The notes under the pieces: model-generated
Told to the model about the DNA's origin: nothing
What the model saw: only the letters and a program-made list of their open reading frames with translations
The model's database searches: none
Program-made: the position numbers and the translations under genes
In this document: positions 12,142 to 24,878 of the stretch, piece by piece
Position numbering within the stretch: position 1 is the stretch's first letter
Layout: each line of letters starts with the position of its first letter
Origin: Leptospira sanjuanensis
GTDB taxonomy: Bacteria; Spirochaetota; Leptospiria; Leptospirales; Leptospiraceae
DNA length: 64,000 nucleotides
NCBI RefSeq assembly: GCF_022267375.1
Contig: NZ_JAIZBH010000001.1
Coordinates: 2,266,501 to 2,330,500 of the forward strand
Direction: 5' to 3'

Positions 12142-12185
12142 GGAAAAATTCAATTTTCAGGGAAGAGCACACTTGAAACCCTGGT

Positions 12186-12198
12186 TAGGTACTACCTA
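12186..12198 (+). promoter_or_regulatory. Palindrome over the serA ribosome-binding site
   Basis: TAGGTA-C-TACCTA is a perfect 6-1-6 inverted repeat that contains the AGG ribosome site and ends on the A of the serA ATG. It could be an operator or an RNA fold that hides the start site. No regulator can be named. Confidence 0.35.
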
Positions 12199-13421
12199 TG
12201 ATTTCATTTCCAAAAGATAAGATCAACGTCCTCCTTCTTGAGAACGTCCATCAGGACGCACACGAACTATTTAAGAAAGACGGTTTCAACGTCCGTCTTC
12301 TTCCCGCCGCTTTTTCGGAAAAAGAGCTTTTGAATGAAATCGAAAATATCCACGTTTTGGGAATTCGAAGCAAAACAAACGTAACCCCTCCGGTTCTGGA
12401 AAAGGCGAAACGTCTTTTAACGATCGGCTGTTTCTGCATCGGAACCAATCAAGTGGATCTCGCCGGAGCCGAAAAAAAAGGAATTCCGGTTTTTAACGCG
12501 CCATACTCCAATACGCGTTCCGTTGCGGAACTCGTCATCTCCGAAGTCATCATGCTCGCCAGAAGAGTTCCCGATCATATTCGAAACACGCACTCCGGGA
12601 TTTGGAACAAAATTTCGAAAAACTGTTTCGAGGTCCGCGGTAAAACTTTGGGAATCGTCGGCTACGGCCATATCGGAAGTCAGGTTTCCGTACTCGCCGA
12701 AGCGATGGGAATGAAAGTCATCTACTACGATGTGCAAACCGTTCTTCCTCTCGGCAACGCAACTCCCGCGGATAGTTACGAGGCGCTCTTGAGAAACTCC
12801 GACTTTATTTCGTTTCACGTGCCTGAAACTCCGCAGACCATGAATCTTTACGGTAAGCAGGAAATCGAGATCACGAAAAAGGGCGCGTATATGATCAATC
12901 TTTCCCGTGGGAAGGTGGTCGATCTGGAAGCGTTAGCCGCCGCTATCAAAGCCGGTCATATCGCGGGCGCGGGAATCGACGTGTTCCCGGAAGAACCCGA
13001 GTCGAACAACGACCCGTTCTTAACCCCGATGCAAAACCTGCCTAACGTGATTCTAACGCCGCATATCGGAGGAAGCACGGAAGAAGCGCAGAGAAACATC
13101 GGTTCCGAGGTTGCGAGCAAACTTCTCAAGTTCGTAAACAACGGATCTACGACATTCTCCGTAAACTTTCCGAACTTGGAAATCACTCCGTTACCTACGG
13201 GACAGTATAGAATTCTCAACGTACACAAAAATCAACCCGGCTTTTTGAAGGACATCAACTCCATGGTTTCCGAAATCGGAGCGAATATCAGCTCTCAACA
13301 CTTGGGAACGAGCGCGGAAATCGGATATTTATCCATGGTGATCGACAAGTCCGTCGGAGACGAACTCAAGGAAAAAATTGAAAAACATCCTTTTTCGATC
13401 AAAACTCGGATTCTTTACTGA
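12198..13421 (+). CDS. serA: D-3-phosphoglycerate dehydrogenase with C-terminal ACT domain
   Basis: A 407-residue enzyme that oxidises 3-phosphoglycerate with NAD, the first step of serine biosynthesis. It has the Rossmann motif GIVGYGHIGSQV, the substrate/catalytic arginine in INLSRGKVVD, the catalytic Glu in FPEEP and the His in LTPHIGGST. Residues about 335-407 (RILNVHKNQPGFLKDI onward) form an ACT domain, which in this enzyme class binds serine for feedback inhibition. The E. coli-like length supports the specific assignment over generic 2-hydroxyacid dehydrogenases. Confidence 0.95.
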   Translation: MISFPKDKINVLLLENVHQDAHELFKKDGFNVRLLPAAFSEKELLNEIENIHVLGIRSKTNVTPPVLEKAKRLLTIGCFCIGTNQVDLAGAEKKGIPVFNAPYSNTRSVAELVISEVIMLARRVPDHIRNTHSGIWNKISKNCFEVRGKTLGIVGYGHIGSQVSVLAEAMGMKVIYYDVQTVLPLGNATPADSYEALLRNSDFISFHVPETPQTMNLYGKQEIEITKKGAYMINLSRGKVVDLEALAAAIKAGHIAGAGIDVFPEEPESNNDPFLTPMQNLPNVILTPHIGGSTEEAQRNIGSEVASKLLKFVNNGSTTFSVNFPNLEITPLPTGQYRILNVHKNQPGFLKDINSMVSEIGANISSQHLGTSAEIGYLSMVIDKSVGDELKEKIEKHPFSIKTRILY

Positions 13422-13555
13422 ACATTCTGCCTTTGTGCAAAGCAATTTGCCGAAAAGCAAATATAATGGAAATGTAATATAAAAAACATTCCATTGAGAA
13501 AGAATTTTTTGAATTTTGCTTGATTGAATCGAGCCGGAATTCGTATTATTGTGCC

Positions 13556-13861
13556 ATGCACTATAACAGAATTCCAAACACAATCACCGTCTACCTGAAC
13601 GAATTAGCCGATCAGAGCCTGCGATTGGCTGATAACATTCTGAAAGGTCTGCTGCACAGAACCGATTCTCCGGTCGAACCGGGAACGGTTCTGGAACTAA
13701 AACTCGGAACGATCAGTCTTTCCGGCGGAATTCAAATCCCGGTCAAAGTGATTCGCTGCGAGAAAATCTCCGGTTCGGAATACGATCTGTATTTGAATTA
13801 TACGGAACGGGATTTTAACAAGGTTCAAGAAATCGAAGATTTAATCCGCGATCTTTCTTAA
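13556..13861 (+). CDS. Small protein of unknown function
   Basis: A 101-residue protein from the ATG at 13556; a TTG at 13520 is an alternative start adding 12 residues. The sequence reads as an N-terminal helix (YLNELADQSLRLADNIL), a basic GLLHRTDSPVEPGTVLELKL stretch, strands (GIQIPVKVIRCEK, EYDLYLNY) and a C-terminal helix. The pattern 'PGTVLELKL ... I.VKVIRCE' recalls PilZ-type beta barrels but lacks the usual RxxxR, so I do not assign it. It follows serA by 134 bases. Confidence 0.65.
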   Translation: MHYNRIPNTITVYLNELADQSLRLADNILKGLLHRTDSPVEPGTVLELKLGTISLSGGIQIPVKVIRCEKISGSEYDLYLNYTERDFNKVQEIEDLIRDLS

Positions 13862-13893
13862 AGGGAGAATTTCCGAGTACAGCTTTCATGAAA

Positions 13894-13909
13894 TGTAGGA
13901 ACTCATACG
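13894..13909 (+). repeat. Single copy of the TGTRGGAACTCCTACA-type palindrome
   Basis: TGTAGGAACTCATACG matches the 16-bp dispersed palindrome family found in several gaps of this window. It lies in the 264-base gap between the small protein gene and the thioesterase gene, which otherwise shows no features. Confidence 0.5.
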
Positions 13910-14125
13910 AATTTCGAATTTCAGAACGATGTTGTGCTTTGTCGGACCAAATACCGCTTTCAAAAAAAGATCGACTTTTGAAAGCCCCCAACCATAAAAG
14001 AACCGCATTTGTTTAGAATCAAACTTTCTCGTTCGGGATTGAAACTTCATCGTTCATTCCCGAAAAAGCTTCGCCTTAACCGCTCCGCATTGACAGAAAT
14101 CGCCCCCTTCGCAATTTAACGATAT

Positions 14126-14575
14126 ATGAACGCATTCTTTTTAGAATTACCGGAATCGGATTCTCCCGAATTTGCAACGTATTTCGGATCACGGGACCGA
14201 TTCTCGCAAAAGGTCGGTTATAAAGCTCTTTCGGCCAGTCCCGGTAAAAGCGAATACGAGATCGAAACGGACGAATCCTTTTTCAATCCGGTCGGTTCCG
14301 TGCACGGAGGAGTTTTGTTTTCGGCGATGGATAGTTCGGCGGGAGCTGCGGTTGCCGCCTGGATCAAAGCGTCGGGTCGAACGTTCAAGTTTATGGCGAC
14401 CGCAAGCGCGGAGATCAAATATCTAAAAGGAGTAAAATCCGAAAAGATAAAGATCGTTACCGAAATCACCGAACACAAAGGCTCCGTGGTAAAACTGCTA
14501 TCCAAATCCCTCAACGAACGAAACGAAACCGTAGCGGAACTTCATTCCGTCTGGGTCGTTAAATTCGAAAATTGA
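14126..14575 (+). CDS. PaaI-type hotdog-fold thioesterase
   Basis: A 149-residue protein of the 4HBT/PaaI hotdog family, which hydrolyses acyl-CoA thioesters. The signature GSVHGGVLFSAMDSSAG (around residues 56-72) holds the HGG loop and the catalytic acidic residue (Asp in AMDSS) on the central helix. Downstream strands (TASAEIKYLKGVKSEKIKI and SVWVVKF) complete the fold. The physiological substrate cannot be told. It appears to be a single-gene unit. Confidence 0.85.
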   Translation: MNAFFLELPESDSPEFATYFGSRDRFSQKVGYKALSASPGKSEYEIETDESFFNPVGSVHGGVLFSAMDSSAGAAVAAWIKASGRTFKFMATASAEIKYLKGVKSEKIKIVTEITEHKGSVVKLLSKSLNERNETVAELHSVWVVKFEN

Positions 14576-14695
14576 TTCGTCGTTTCCCCGATTCTTTCGG
14601 ACACGAAAATTCTTCGCGTCCTTCTTCCATTTTTCTAATTTAGAATTTTTGAATCCGTCGGAATCGTCGATTCGGACGGATTCGATTCGAGTTTG

Positions 14696-14911
14696 TTAAG
14701 CGACAAAGAATTCGGCGCGGCTGATGCTTGCGAGTTCCACGGCGCTGCTCAAATTCTTGGAAGGGAAATACACGATTTGTTCCCCGACCATTTTACGATT
14801 GCGATCCAATTCCACACGAGAACCGTCTTTAAGGTGCAGGACGATATCGATCCCGCGGTAGTTGATATATCTTTCTAACTGACTCTTAAACTTTGCACCC
14901 TGTTCTTGCAT
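14696..14911 (-). CDS. Small conserved-looking protein, possibly Sm-like
   Basis: A 71-residue protein whose ATG at 14911 is preceded by AAGGA at good spacing. An N-terminal helix (KFKSQLERYINYRG) is followed by GIDIVLHLKDGSRVELD, which resembles the first strands of the Sm1 motif of Hfq/LSm proteins (hydrophobic strand, [K/N]DG/NG turn, next strand). The C-terminal half (QIVYFPSKN, ELASISRAEFF) matches Hfq less well. It could be a divergent RNA chaperone or an unrelated small beta-barrel. Function is unassigned. Confidence 0.65.
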   Translation of the reverse strand: MQEQGAKFKSQLERYINYRGIDIVLHLKDGSRVELDRNRKMVGEQIVYFPSKNLSSAVELASISRAEFFVA

Positions 14912-15012
14912 GGAAATATCCTTAAAAATTGTTGAAAGGATGATCTAGGAGTACGGAGGAAAGTACAAGCTTTTTTTTACGAATGAGACAAAATTTTTTT
15001 ATGTGAGCGTTT

Positions 15013-16323
15013 TTATTCCGACGTTAAAGTTATCGTTTCCTGCAAGGTCCAAGTCGCCCCGTCATTCGTGGAAACGTAATGTTTCAAACCGTCCCCTTCG
15101 ATGTTCACAAAGTTATGCAGCTTGTCTCCTCCGGTGGTAGTCGCGTAAAACCCAAGGGCGGCCGTCTGACTCGGAACTGGGTCAAACGGATAACCCGGCG
15201 TCGGCAACGTTAAAGATGTCTGATTGAGTTGCGTCCAAGTGGCACCTAAATCGTTACTCTTAAATGCGTAGGGCGTTGAATTTCCACCTGCGTTGGCGAT
15301 AAACGTGAGATACGAAAACGATCCGTTTACAAAACCTCGAACCGGGTAGATGGAATCGGTACTGGATAGCGCGGACAACGCGATCACTTGTTGATACGAG
15401 TTTCCCGGAGAAGTCAATCCCCCCATAGAAGTCAAATCCCCAAACGTGGAAGTAATTCTTAAAGTACCAGCGCCGTGTTCGAGATAATGCGATTGAGTTC
15501 CGATCGGAGAAAGAAAGAAACTGCTCGGACCGGAATTCGTATAAGCGCCGGTTTTATAGTTGGATACTAGAGTGATCGGAGTCGGTCCGCCGAACGCCGC
15601 AACACCCCCGTTGGTGGAATAGAACTGATACGAATTACCGCTGATCGAATCCGCGCACCAACCCACGGAACCGTTGTTGTAAACGTTCGTGCAGGAAGTG
15701 GGAACCGGTCCTGCGATCGTCTGCAGGTTGGTAAAATCGCTATTCGTATTGTAGCAGGTGGTCGTACTTCCCAACTTTTGACAAAAGACGAGCTTTTCCA
15801 CCGCACCGACGTTGAACGGTCCAAACCCGACAATCGGAGCGCCCGCAACCGGGGGCGTAAACTGCGTAAAGGTCATTCTGGTTCCCGCACTCGGAAGACT
15901 CAGACCGACCCAGTAATAATAATTATAAACGCCCGTTGTCTCCAGAACCTCGAACAGGATCGCGTATTTGTTCGCGGTGTTCCCTGCCGTATATCCGTAA
16001 CCTACCATGCTGGTAATTTGTCCTCCGATCATAGGCACGTTCGTCGGAATCATAAGCGTTCCGTTCTGACTCGCGATGATCAGATCGATCCTGTTTCTGG
16101 AATCATCCAAGCCGAAATTTCTACGCACATACGAAACGTAGACGTCCAATCCCGCAGGCCGAAACGCCGAATACTGATTGATCATAAAGTTCGTGTAACC
16201 GGTCGCACCTGAAAAAAAAGTCCGCAGAATACTAAGAGCTCCCGTAGGATCGAATTGACTCTCTTCGAATTTATAACAGTTCAGAAGAAGAGAAAGCATT
16301 AGAATAGAATAATATTTTTTCAT
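15013..16323 (-). CDS. Lipoprotein with sialidase-like Asp-box repeats
   Basis: A 436-residue protein with signal peptide and lipobox LSLLLNC (Cys16). The mature part is rich in Ser, Thr, Gly and aromatic residues and reads as beta-sheet throughout. Two Asp-box/BNR-like motifs, SNDLGATWTQ and STNDGATWTL, lie near the C-terminus, the hallmark of beta-propeller proteins including sialidases. Catalytic sialidase residues (the Arg triad, the FRIP motif) are not evident, so this is more likely a surface beta-propeller than an enzyme. It is followed 10 bases upstream-to-downstream by no other same-strand gene, but the 281-residue membrane gene lies just before it, so the two are probably co-transcribed. 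Confidence 0.78.
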   Translation of the reverse strand: MKKYYSILMLSLLLNCYKFEESQFDPTGALSILRTFFSGATGYTNFMINQYSAFRPAGLDVYVSYVRRNFGLDDSRNRIDLIIASQNGTLMIPTNVPMIGGQITSMVGYGYTAGNTANKYAILFEVLETTGVYNYYYWVGLSLPSAGTRMTFTQFTPPVAGAPIVGFGPFNVGAVEKLVFCQKLGSTTTCYNTNSDFTNLQTIAGPVPTSCTNVYNNGSVGWCADSISGNSYQFYSTNGGVAAFGGPTPITLVSNYKTGAYTNSGPSSFFLSPIGTQSHYLEHGAGTLRITSTFGDLTSMGGLTSPGNSYQQVIALSALSSTDSIYPVRGFVNGSFSYLTFIANAGGNSTPYAFKSNDLGATWTQLNQTSLTLPTPGYPFDPVPSQTAALGFYATTTGGDKLHNFVNIEGDGLKHYVSTNDGATWTLQETITLTSE

Positions 16324-16333
16324 ACGATTCCCC

Positions 16334-17179
16334 TTAAAAAAACCAGTTGTACCGAGCTTCCGCTCTCCAACCGAAAGCGTTGCCGGAGCCAGCGTTCAAC
16401 GGATTCACTTCCCTCATCGAATCCAATTGTAACCCCTTTGTTCGAATTAGGCCATCCGGAGTTACTGCGATTTCCTCCTTTTCCCATTCCACACCCGTAA
16501 AATAAGCATGAGTGAGCTGAATCAAATAAATCAGCGCGGTCCCGGCCGCCACGCTTTGATAGTCTTGGATGGATTTTTTGTAAGCGGCCCGTTTATCGCC
16601 TACGTAGGCTTCTCCGAACAATAAATTTCCGGAAGCCTGTCCGTACAAAGACGCCTCGTCGTAGGCCGCCTTTTTACTTTCTATTTGTTTTGCGGCAAGT
16701 CCCGTCGCAACCGCTCCTGTCCAAAATAAGGCGCCGTAAACGATCGCCGTTTTTTTCCGCTCCGCCTTGTAATGACCCCAACCAGGAAGAACCGCGGATC
16801 TCCAAACAAGACTCCAACGGCTTCTCGTTCCTGAAGTTTTCACCGGCGGATTGATGACGACCGCTTCTTCCTCGATTCGTTTTTTCTCTTCGGCAGATTT
16901 GGCTTCTCGAATTTTCGTTTCTTCTTCTTGGCGGATTCGTTTCGCCTCGTCTTCGTTTACTTCTTTGTAGATAACTTTCAGAATGCTCCGCTTTGAAATC
17001 GTCCGAACCCCTCCGTCTGCGGTTCGTACGGTGATTGCCTTTTCGTTTTGACCGGTGACTTCTCCTTTGAGAGAGGTTCCGTCTTTCAGAAGAATCGTCT
17101 GCGCACTCCATAGGGGCATCGAAAAAAACAAAGAGAAAATAAGAATGGATCGAAAAGAAGAAGTTGTGAAGCGCTTCAA
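16334..17179 (-). CDS. Exported membrane protein with DUF5683-like segment
   Basis: A 281-residue protein with a signal peptide ending about WSA. A small beta domain (ILLKDGTSLKGEVTG to RSILKVIYKEV) follows, then a highly charged Glu/Lys/Arg helix (about 75-105) and two membrane segments (TAIVYGALFWTGAVATGLAA and AAGTALIYLIQLTHAYF). The second half opens with AVLPGWGHYKAERKKTA, typical of DUF5683-type proteins. The architecture parallels the 240-residue protein at 1697-2419. It ends 10 bases before the Asp-box lipoprotein starts, so the two genes likely form one transcript. Function unknown. Confidence 0.78.
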   Translation of the reverse strand: MKRFTTSSFRSILIFSLFFSMPLWSAQTILLKDGTSLKGEVTGQNEKAITVRTADGGVRTISKRSILKVIYKEVNEDEAKRIRQEEETKIREAKSAEEKKRIEEEAVVINPPVKTSGTRSRWSLVWRSAVLPGWGHYKAERKKTAIVYGALFWTGAVATGLAAKQIESKKAAYDEASLYGQASGNLLFGEAYVGDKRAAYKKSIQDYQSVAAGTALIYLIQLTHAYFTGVEWEKEEIAVTPDGLIRTKGLQLDSMREVNPLNAGSGNAFGWRAEARYNWFF

Positions 17180-17465
17180 AAAAAACTCCGCGGGAATTTT
17201 AAAAAAGAATCCCTGTCCTAAACAGAACTCGTTGGAAATTCTTTTCCAAAAGATCTTAACGTAGACGGAACCATGTTATCAATAACTTTTTGGTTTTGGA
17301 TTTCGTAATAAATTCGTAAACGAAAAAACCCCAAGAAAAAAACTACTCCCGCTCGGACATCTTGCGTAAAATTCAGGCTAATTGAGTCGGATTTTCGGGA
17401 ATTTTTATGCGGTTCCGTTTATTTCGTTTGCGGGTTACGCTCGACCTGATCGCTTGATTGCGGCC

Positions 17466-18347
17466 TTAAGATTTCACAATCAAGCCGTGTTTCGAATAGA
17501 ATTCGCTTAACAACGATTCGAGTTTTTCCGGTTGGTCGTGATGCATATTGTGACCCGCGTTTTCAATCTCGATATATTCAAGATGTCTAAAATGCGAAAG
17601 AATCTCCTCGCGGTTTTCCGGCATCAAATGAGTTTCCTTTCCGTAGATGATCAGGGTCGGGGAATCGATACATTCCCAGAGATGTCTCGTCAGATACGGG
17701 GAAAATACGAAGGGAAACCCGCGTTTGTACAAAGGATCGTTTTTCCATTGATATCCTGAATCCGTTTTTTTGGAAAGATAGACCGCAAGATCGCGAACCT
17801 TTTCCAAACTCAAACGGGGATACACAGGCTTTAAACGAAGAGTCAATTCATCCACGCTCGAAAAACTCTTATTCTTTCGTTCCTTGGTTCCGACCTCGTT
17901 GTTTTCCAACGTGTCGAGCCAGGCTTTTAGACGTTTTTTTTCGAACTCGGGAGATTGAATCGACATAAACCCTTCCAGACAAACGACGCTCAAAACCCGT
18001 TCCGGATAGATTCCCGCAAATCGCGCTCCGATTCCCCCTCCCATCGAATGACCTAAAATGTGGAATTTTTCGGGAAGAAATCGGGAGATGAACGTCTTCA
18101 CGTCTACGAGGGTTTGAATGAAATGATAATTCCCTTCGCGGAGCCAATCGGAATCTCCGTGACCTCTATAATCAAATCGATATATATCGAAATGTTGCGA
18201 TAAGAACGAGAACTGGTAGAGAAAGGTATCGGACGCGTCCTGAAATCCGTGAAACAAAAGGATCGCGTTGTTCTTTTCGTTCTTGTGGATTTTATAGGAA
18301 AGATTGTATCCGCCGGATTGAAAAAAGCCGCTTTCGATTTCACCCAT
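17466..18347 (-). CDS. Alpha/beta hydrolase
   Basis: A 293-residue alpha/beta-hydrolase-fold enzyme. It shows the oxyanion-hole motif LLFHGFQD, the nucleophile elbow GHSMGG with Ser101, a C-terminal strand with an acidic residue ([11 protein letters not shown]) and the catalytic His in [11 protein letters not shown]. The family includes esterases, lipases and C-C hydrolases, and the substrate cannot be decided. The start lies one base after the stop of the DUF309 gene, so it is the third member of a tightly packed cluster with the aldo/keto reductase. Confidence 0.85.
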   Translation of the reverse strand: MGEIESGFFQSGGYNLSYKIHKNEKNNAILLFHGFQDASDTFLYQFSFLSQHFDIYRFDYRGHGDSDWLREGNYHFIQTLVDVKTFISRFLPEKFHILGHSMGGGIGARFAGIYPERVLSVVCLEGFMSIQSPEFEKKRLKAWLDTLENNEVGTKERKNKSFSSVDELTLRLKPVYPRLSLEKVRDLAVYLSKKTDSGYQWKNDPLYKRGFPFVFSPYLTRHLWECIDSPTLIIYGKETHLMPENREEILSHFRHLEYIEIENAGHNMHHDQPEKLESLLSEFYSKHGLIVKS

Positions 18348-18348
18348 A

Positions 18349-18802
18349 TCAGCCTCTGAATAATTCCCGCCAGTCTTTCGGAAGCCGAGGAATCCTGAAA
18401 GCAGAAACTCTTTCTGCGTGAAGTTCGTCCCCGTCGTACAGACCCAAAATCGATTCCAGATCGGAAATCAAATCTAACGTTACCTTTTTTCCAAGTCCGT
18501 TTAACGCGGAGGAATTTAAGACGGATTCCAATTTTTCCTTCGACTTTTCCGCCTGCATACGGGAGCCTCGTCCGTTGGGTTTCACATAAATCTTGTGCAA
18601 CGAAACGGAAAGCTGGATCAACGCCTGCAAAAAAGTCTTTCGAGGTCCGAAATCCTTTTTCCATTGGAATTCCAAAACCTCGTGCGCCTCGAAATACTTT
18701 CCTTCGTGAAACAATCGTTCCGCATTTTGATAAGCGAAGTCGATCGTGAGTTCGGGATCGTTTGTCGAAGTGATATGTTCGAACAGAGCCACGATTTCGG
18801 GA

Positions 18803-18813
<11 letters not shown>
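18349..18813 (-). CDS. DUF309 family protein
   Basis: A 154-residue protein if translation starts at the TTG at 18813, which places the first residues at [10 protein letters not shown]; an ATG at 18882 would add 23 unrelated-looking residues and overlap the upstream gene by 80 bases. The motif [19 protein letters not shown] followed by [14 protein letters not shown] is diagnostic of DUF309, an all-helical domain of unknown function. The TTG choice overlaps the aldo/keto reductase stop by 11 bases. The domain gives no clear clue to its role in the cluster. Confidence 0.75.
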
Positions 18814-20338
<1,525 letters not shown>

Positions 20339-20435
20339 GATCGTTTCTTTCGATTCTCTCGAAACTCCTTTGTTACGCGATGCACAAAATTCTCAAGGAA
20401 GTGAATGGGACACAAGTTGGTTTCTAATTGAGAAG

Positions 20436-20473
<38 letters not shown>

Positions 20474-20610
20474 AGTTTCCAATAAAAATGCTTTTCGTCC
20501 CAACTCGCTTTTTTACCCTAATTTAAGAAAGCGGGCTTCAAATCCCATCTTTTCGAATCATTTTAATTTTTCGATGAATTCTTTCCACCAAACAAACAGG
20601 AGAAAATGTA

Positions 20611-21291
<681 letters not shown>

Positions 21292-21309
21292 TTCTTTGGA
21301 GAACCATTC

Positions 21310-23222
<1,913 letters not shown>

Positions 23223-23223
<1 letters not shown>

Positions 23224-23954
23224 TGGATCTGAAACTCAAAGTCTGGAGACAAAAGAGCGGAGAAGAAAAGGGAAAGATCGTAGACTACGACGCAAAAGAT
23301 ATTTCCCCGAACATGTCCTTTTTGGAAATGCTCGACGTGGTCAACGAAGAACTCATCACAAAGGGAGACGATCCGATCGCTTTCGAACACGATTGTCGCG
23401 AGGGAATCTGCGGTTCCTGCAACCTGATGATCAACGGACAAGCGCACGGACCGCACCAAGGTGTGACTTCCTGCCAGTTGCACATGCGTTCCTTCAAAGA
23501 CGGTGACACCGTTTACGTGGAACCGTGGAGAGCCAAGGCTTTCCCCGTCATCAAGGATCTCGTCGTGGATAGAAGCGCGTTTGATCGAATCATCCAATCC
23601 GGCGGATTTATCAGCATCAACACCGGCGGGGCTCCCGACGCAAACGCATTACCGATTCCTAAAGTGGATGCGGACGTTGCGATGGACGCCGCGACTTGTA
23701 TCGGTTGCGGAGCCTGCGTCGCTTCCTGCAAAAACGCGAGCGCCATGTTGTTCGTTTCCGCGAAGATCACTCACCTCGGCTTGTTACCGCAAGGAAAAGT
23801 GGAACAAAAAGAGCGCGTGAAAAAAATGATCAACGCGATGGATGCGGAAGGTTTCGGAAACTGCACGAACCAATACGAGTGCGAAGCGGTTTGCCCGAAA
23901 TCGATTAAGAGAGATTTTATCCGGACGATGAATCGGGATTATATTCTTTCTTAA
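23223..23954 (+). CDS. sdhB: Succinate dehydrogenase iron-sulfur subunit
   Basis: A 243-residue electron-transfer subunit. The [2Fe-2S] cluster ligands lie in [11 protein letters not shown] with the further Cys in VTSCQL. The [4Fe-4S] ligands lie in [11 protein letters not shown] and the [3Fe-4S] ligands in [12 protein letters not shown]. It passes electrons from the SdhA flavin to quinone at SdhC on the inner face of the cytoplasmic membrane. AAGGAG sits upstream and the ATG overlaps the sdhA stop by one base, so translation is coupled. Confidence 0.96.
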
Positions 23955-24359
23955 AAAGTTCAACCTGCCGGCGGCCTTCTTCTTTACAATAAGAGAACGC
24001 CGTCCCGCTTGAACCCGATCGTCAGGGTTAGCATTTTGTTTCTTTGAACAAAACCGTTTTTAAAAGCCGTCCCTCAGGGCGGCTTTTTTATGTCCGAACC
24101 GGAAAGACGCAAAGAAGATTTGCAGGTATCGATCGATTCCGAACGGAAATAGGATTTTTCGAAAACAAAACGAATCCTAATTTCAAGACGAGAATCGCGG
24201 TTCATTCTTTTAAAAAAACCGATCCAAAATCAAAACAAAATCCTGATTCCGTTTTCGAATCGCAATTTTCTATCCCATGCCATCAAATTATAGAATTGCG
24301 GATTCAAGACCTAAGAAGAAGTTGCTGAATTTTGAATATTCTCGAGGTTGAGGTCCAAG
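23955..24359. other. Intergenic region after sdhB
   Basis: About 405 bases holding the terminator at 24062-24090 and an AT-rich stretch leading to the NTF2-like gene. No other gene or repeat is evident. Confidence 0.5.
24062..24090 (+). terminator. Rho-independent terminator of sdhCAB
   Basis: AAAAGCCG-T-CCC / TCA / GGG-CGGCTTTT forms a stem with one bulged T and a 3-base loop, followed by a T-run. It lies about 108 bases after the sdhB stop. Confidence 0.88.
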
Positions 24360-24761
24360 ATGAACAAATACAATCAAATCGTAGAAACGTATTTAAAACT
24401 GTTATCCGAATTCGTAGTCGAAAAAGAAGAATTCAAAACGATACTCCATCCGGAAATTCAACAAATCGAATATCCGAACGCACTCACAAAGACCGTCACA
24501 GTCAGCAACTGGGAGGACATATTTCGAAGAATGCCCGCGGGAAAAAATCTGTTAAAACGGCAAGTCTTTCGGATGCAGAGTTATCTCGAAAACGGAGATA
24601 CGGTTGTCGTCGAAGCGGAATGGGAAGCAACGGTTAAGACCGACCTTGGTCCATTCAAAACGGATCAGAATCTAAAGGCATATTTCTGTATGATTTTCGA
24701 ATTTAAGGAGAATAAGATCTATCGTCAGAAGAATTACGATTGTTTCGAGCCGTTTGTTTAA
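24360..24761 (+). CDS. NTF2-like (SnoaL-type) protein
   Basis: A 133-residue protein from the ATG at 24360, preceded by GAGG; a TTG four codons earlier is less likely. The order of an N-terminal helix (YNQIVETYLKLLSEFV), the phrase ILHPEIQQIEYPNAL, a mid helix, and strands DTVVVEAEWEATV and LKAYFCMIFEFKENKI with the closing RQKNYDCFEPF is typical of the NTF2-like fold used by SnoaL-type polyketide cyclases and isomerases. No catalytic assignment is possible. Confidence 0.75.
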   Translation: MNKYNQIVETYLKLLSEFVVEKEEFKTILHPEIQQIEYPNALTKTVTVSNWEDIFRRMPAGKNLLKRQVFRMQSYLENGDTVVVEAEWEATVKTDLGPFKTDQNLKAYFCMIFEFKENKIYRQKNYDCFEPFV

Positions 24762-24878
24762 AAGGGAAAGAACGAGGACGGATTCGGAAGTTTCAAATCG
24801 GCGGACGACGGACGAAAAACACTAACACAAAATAAAAAACGAAAATCATTTCGTCCGAAGAAAAAAAGCCGTATAAAC

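Noticed and set aside
11421..12176. Plus-strand reading frame of 251 residues
   Set aside because: It is antisense to the lipoprotein gene at 11514-12050, which has a clear signal peptide and lipobox; the plus frame has no recognisable features.
14633..14645. Palindrome TTCTAATTTAGAA in the gap after the thioesterase gene as an operator
   Set aside because: It lies between two convergent gene ends, and the same short palindrome also occurs at 57821-57833 in the gatA coding sequence, so there is no regulatory logic.
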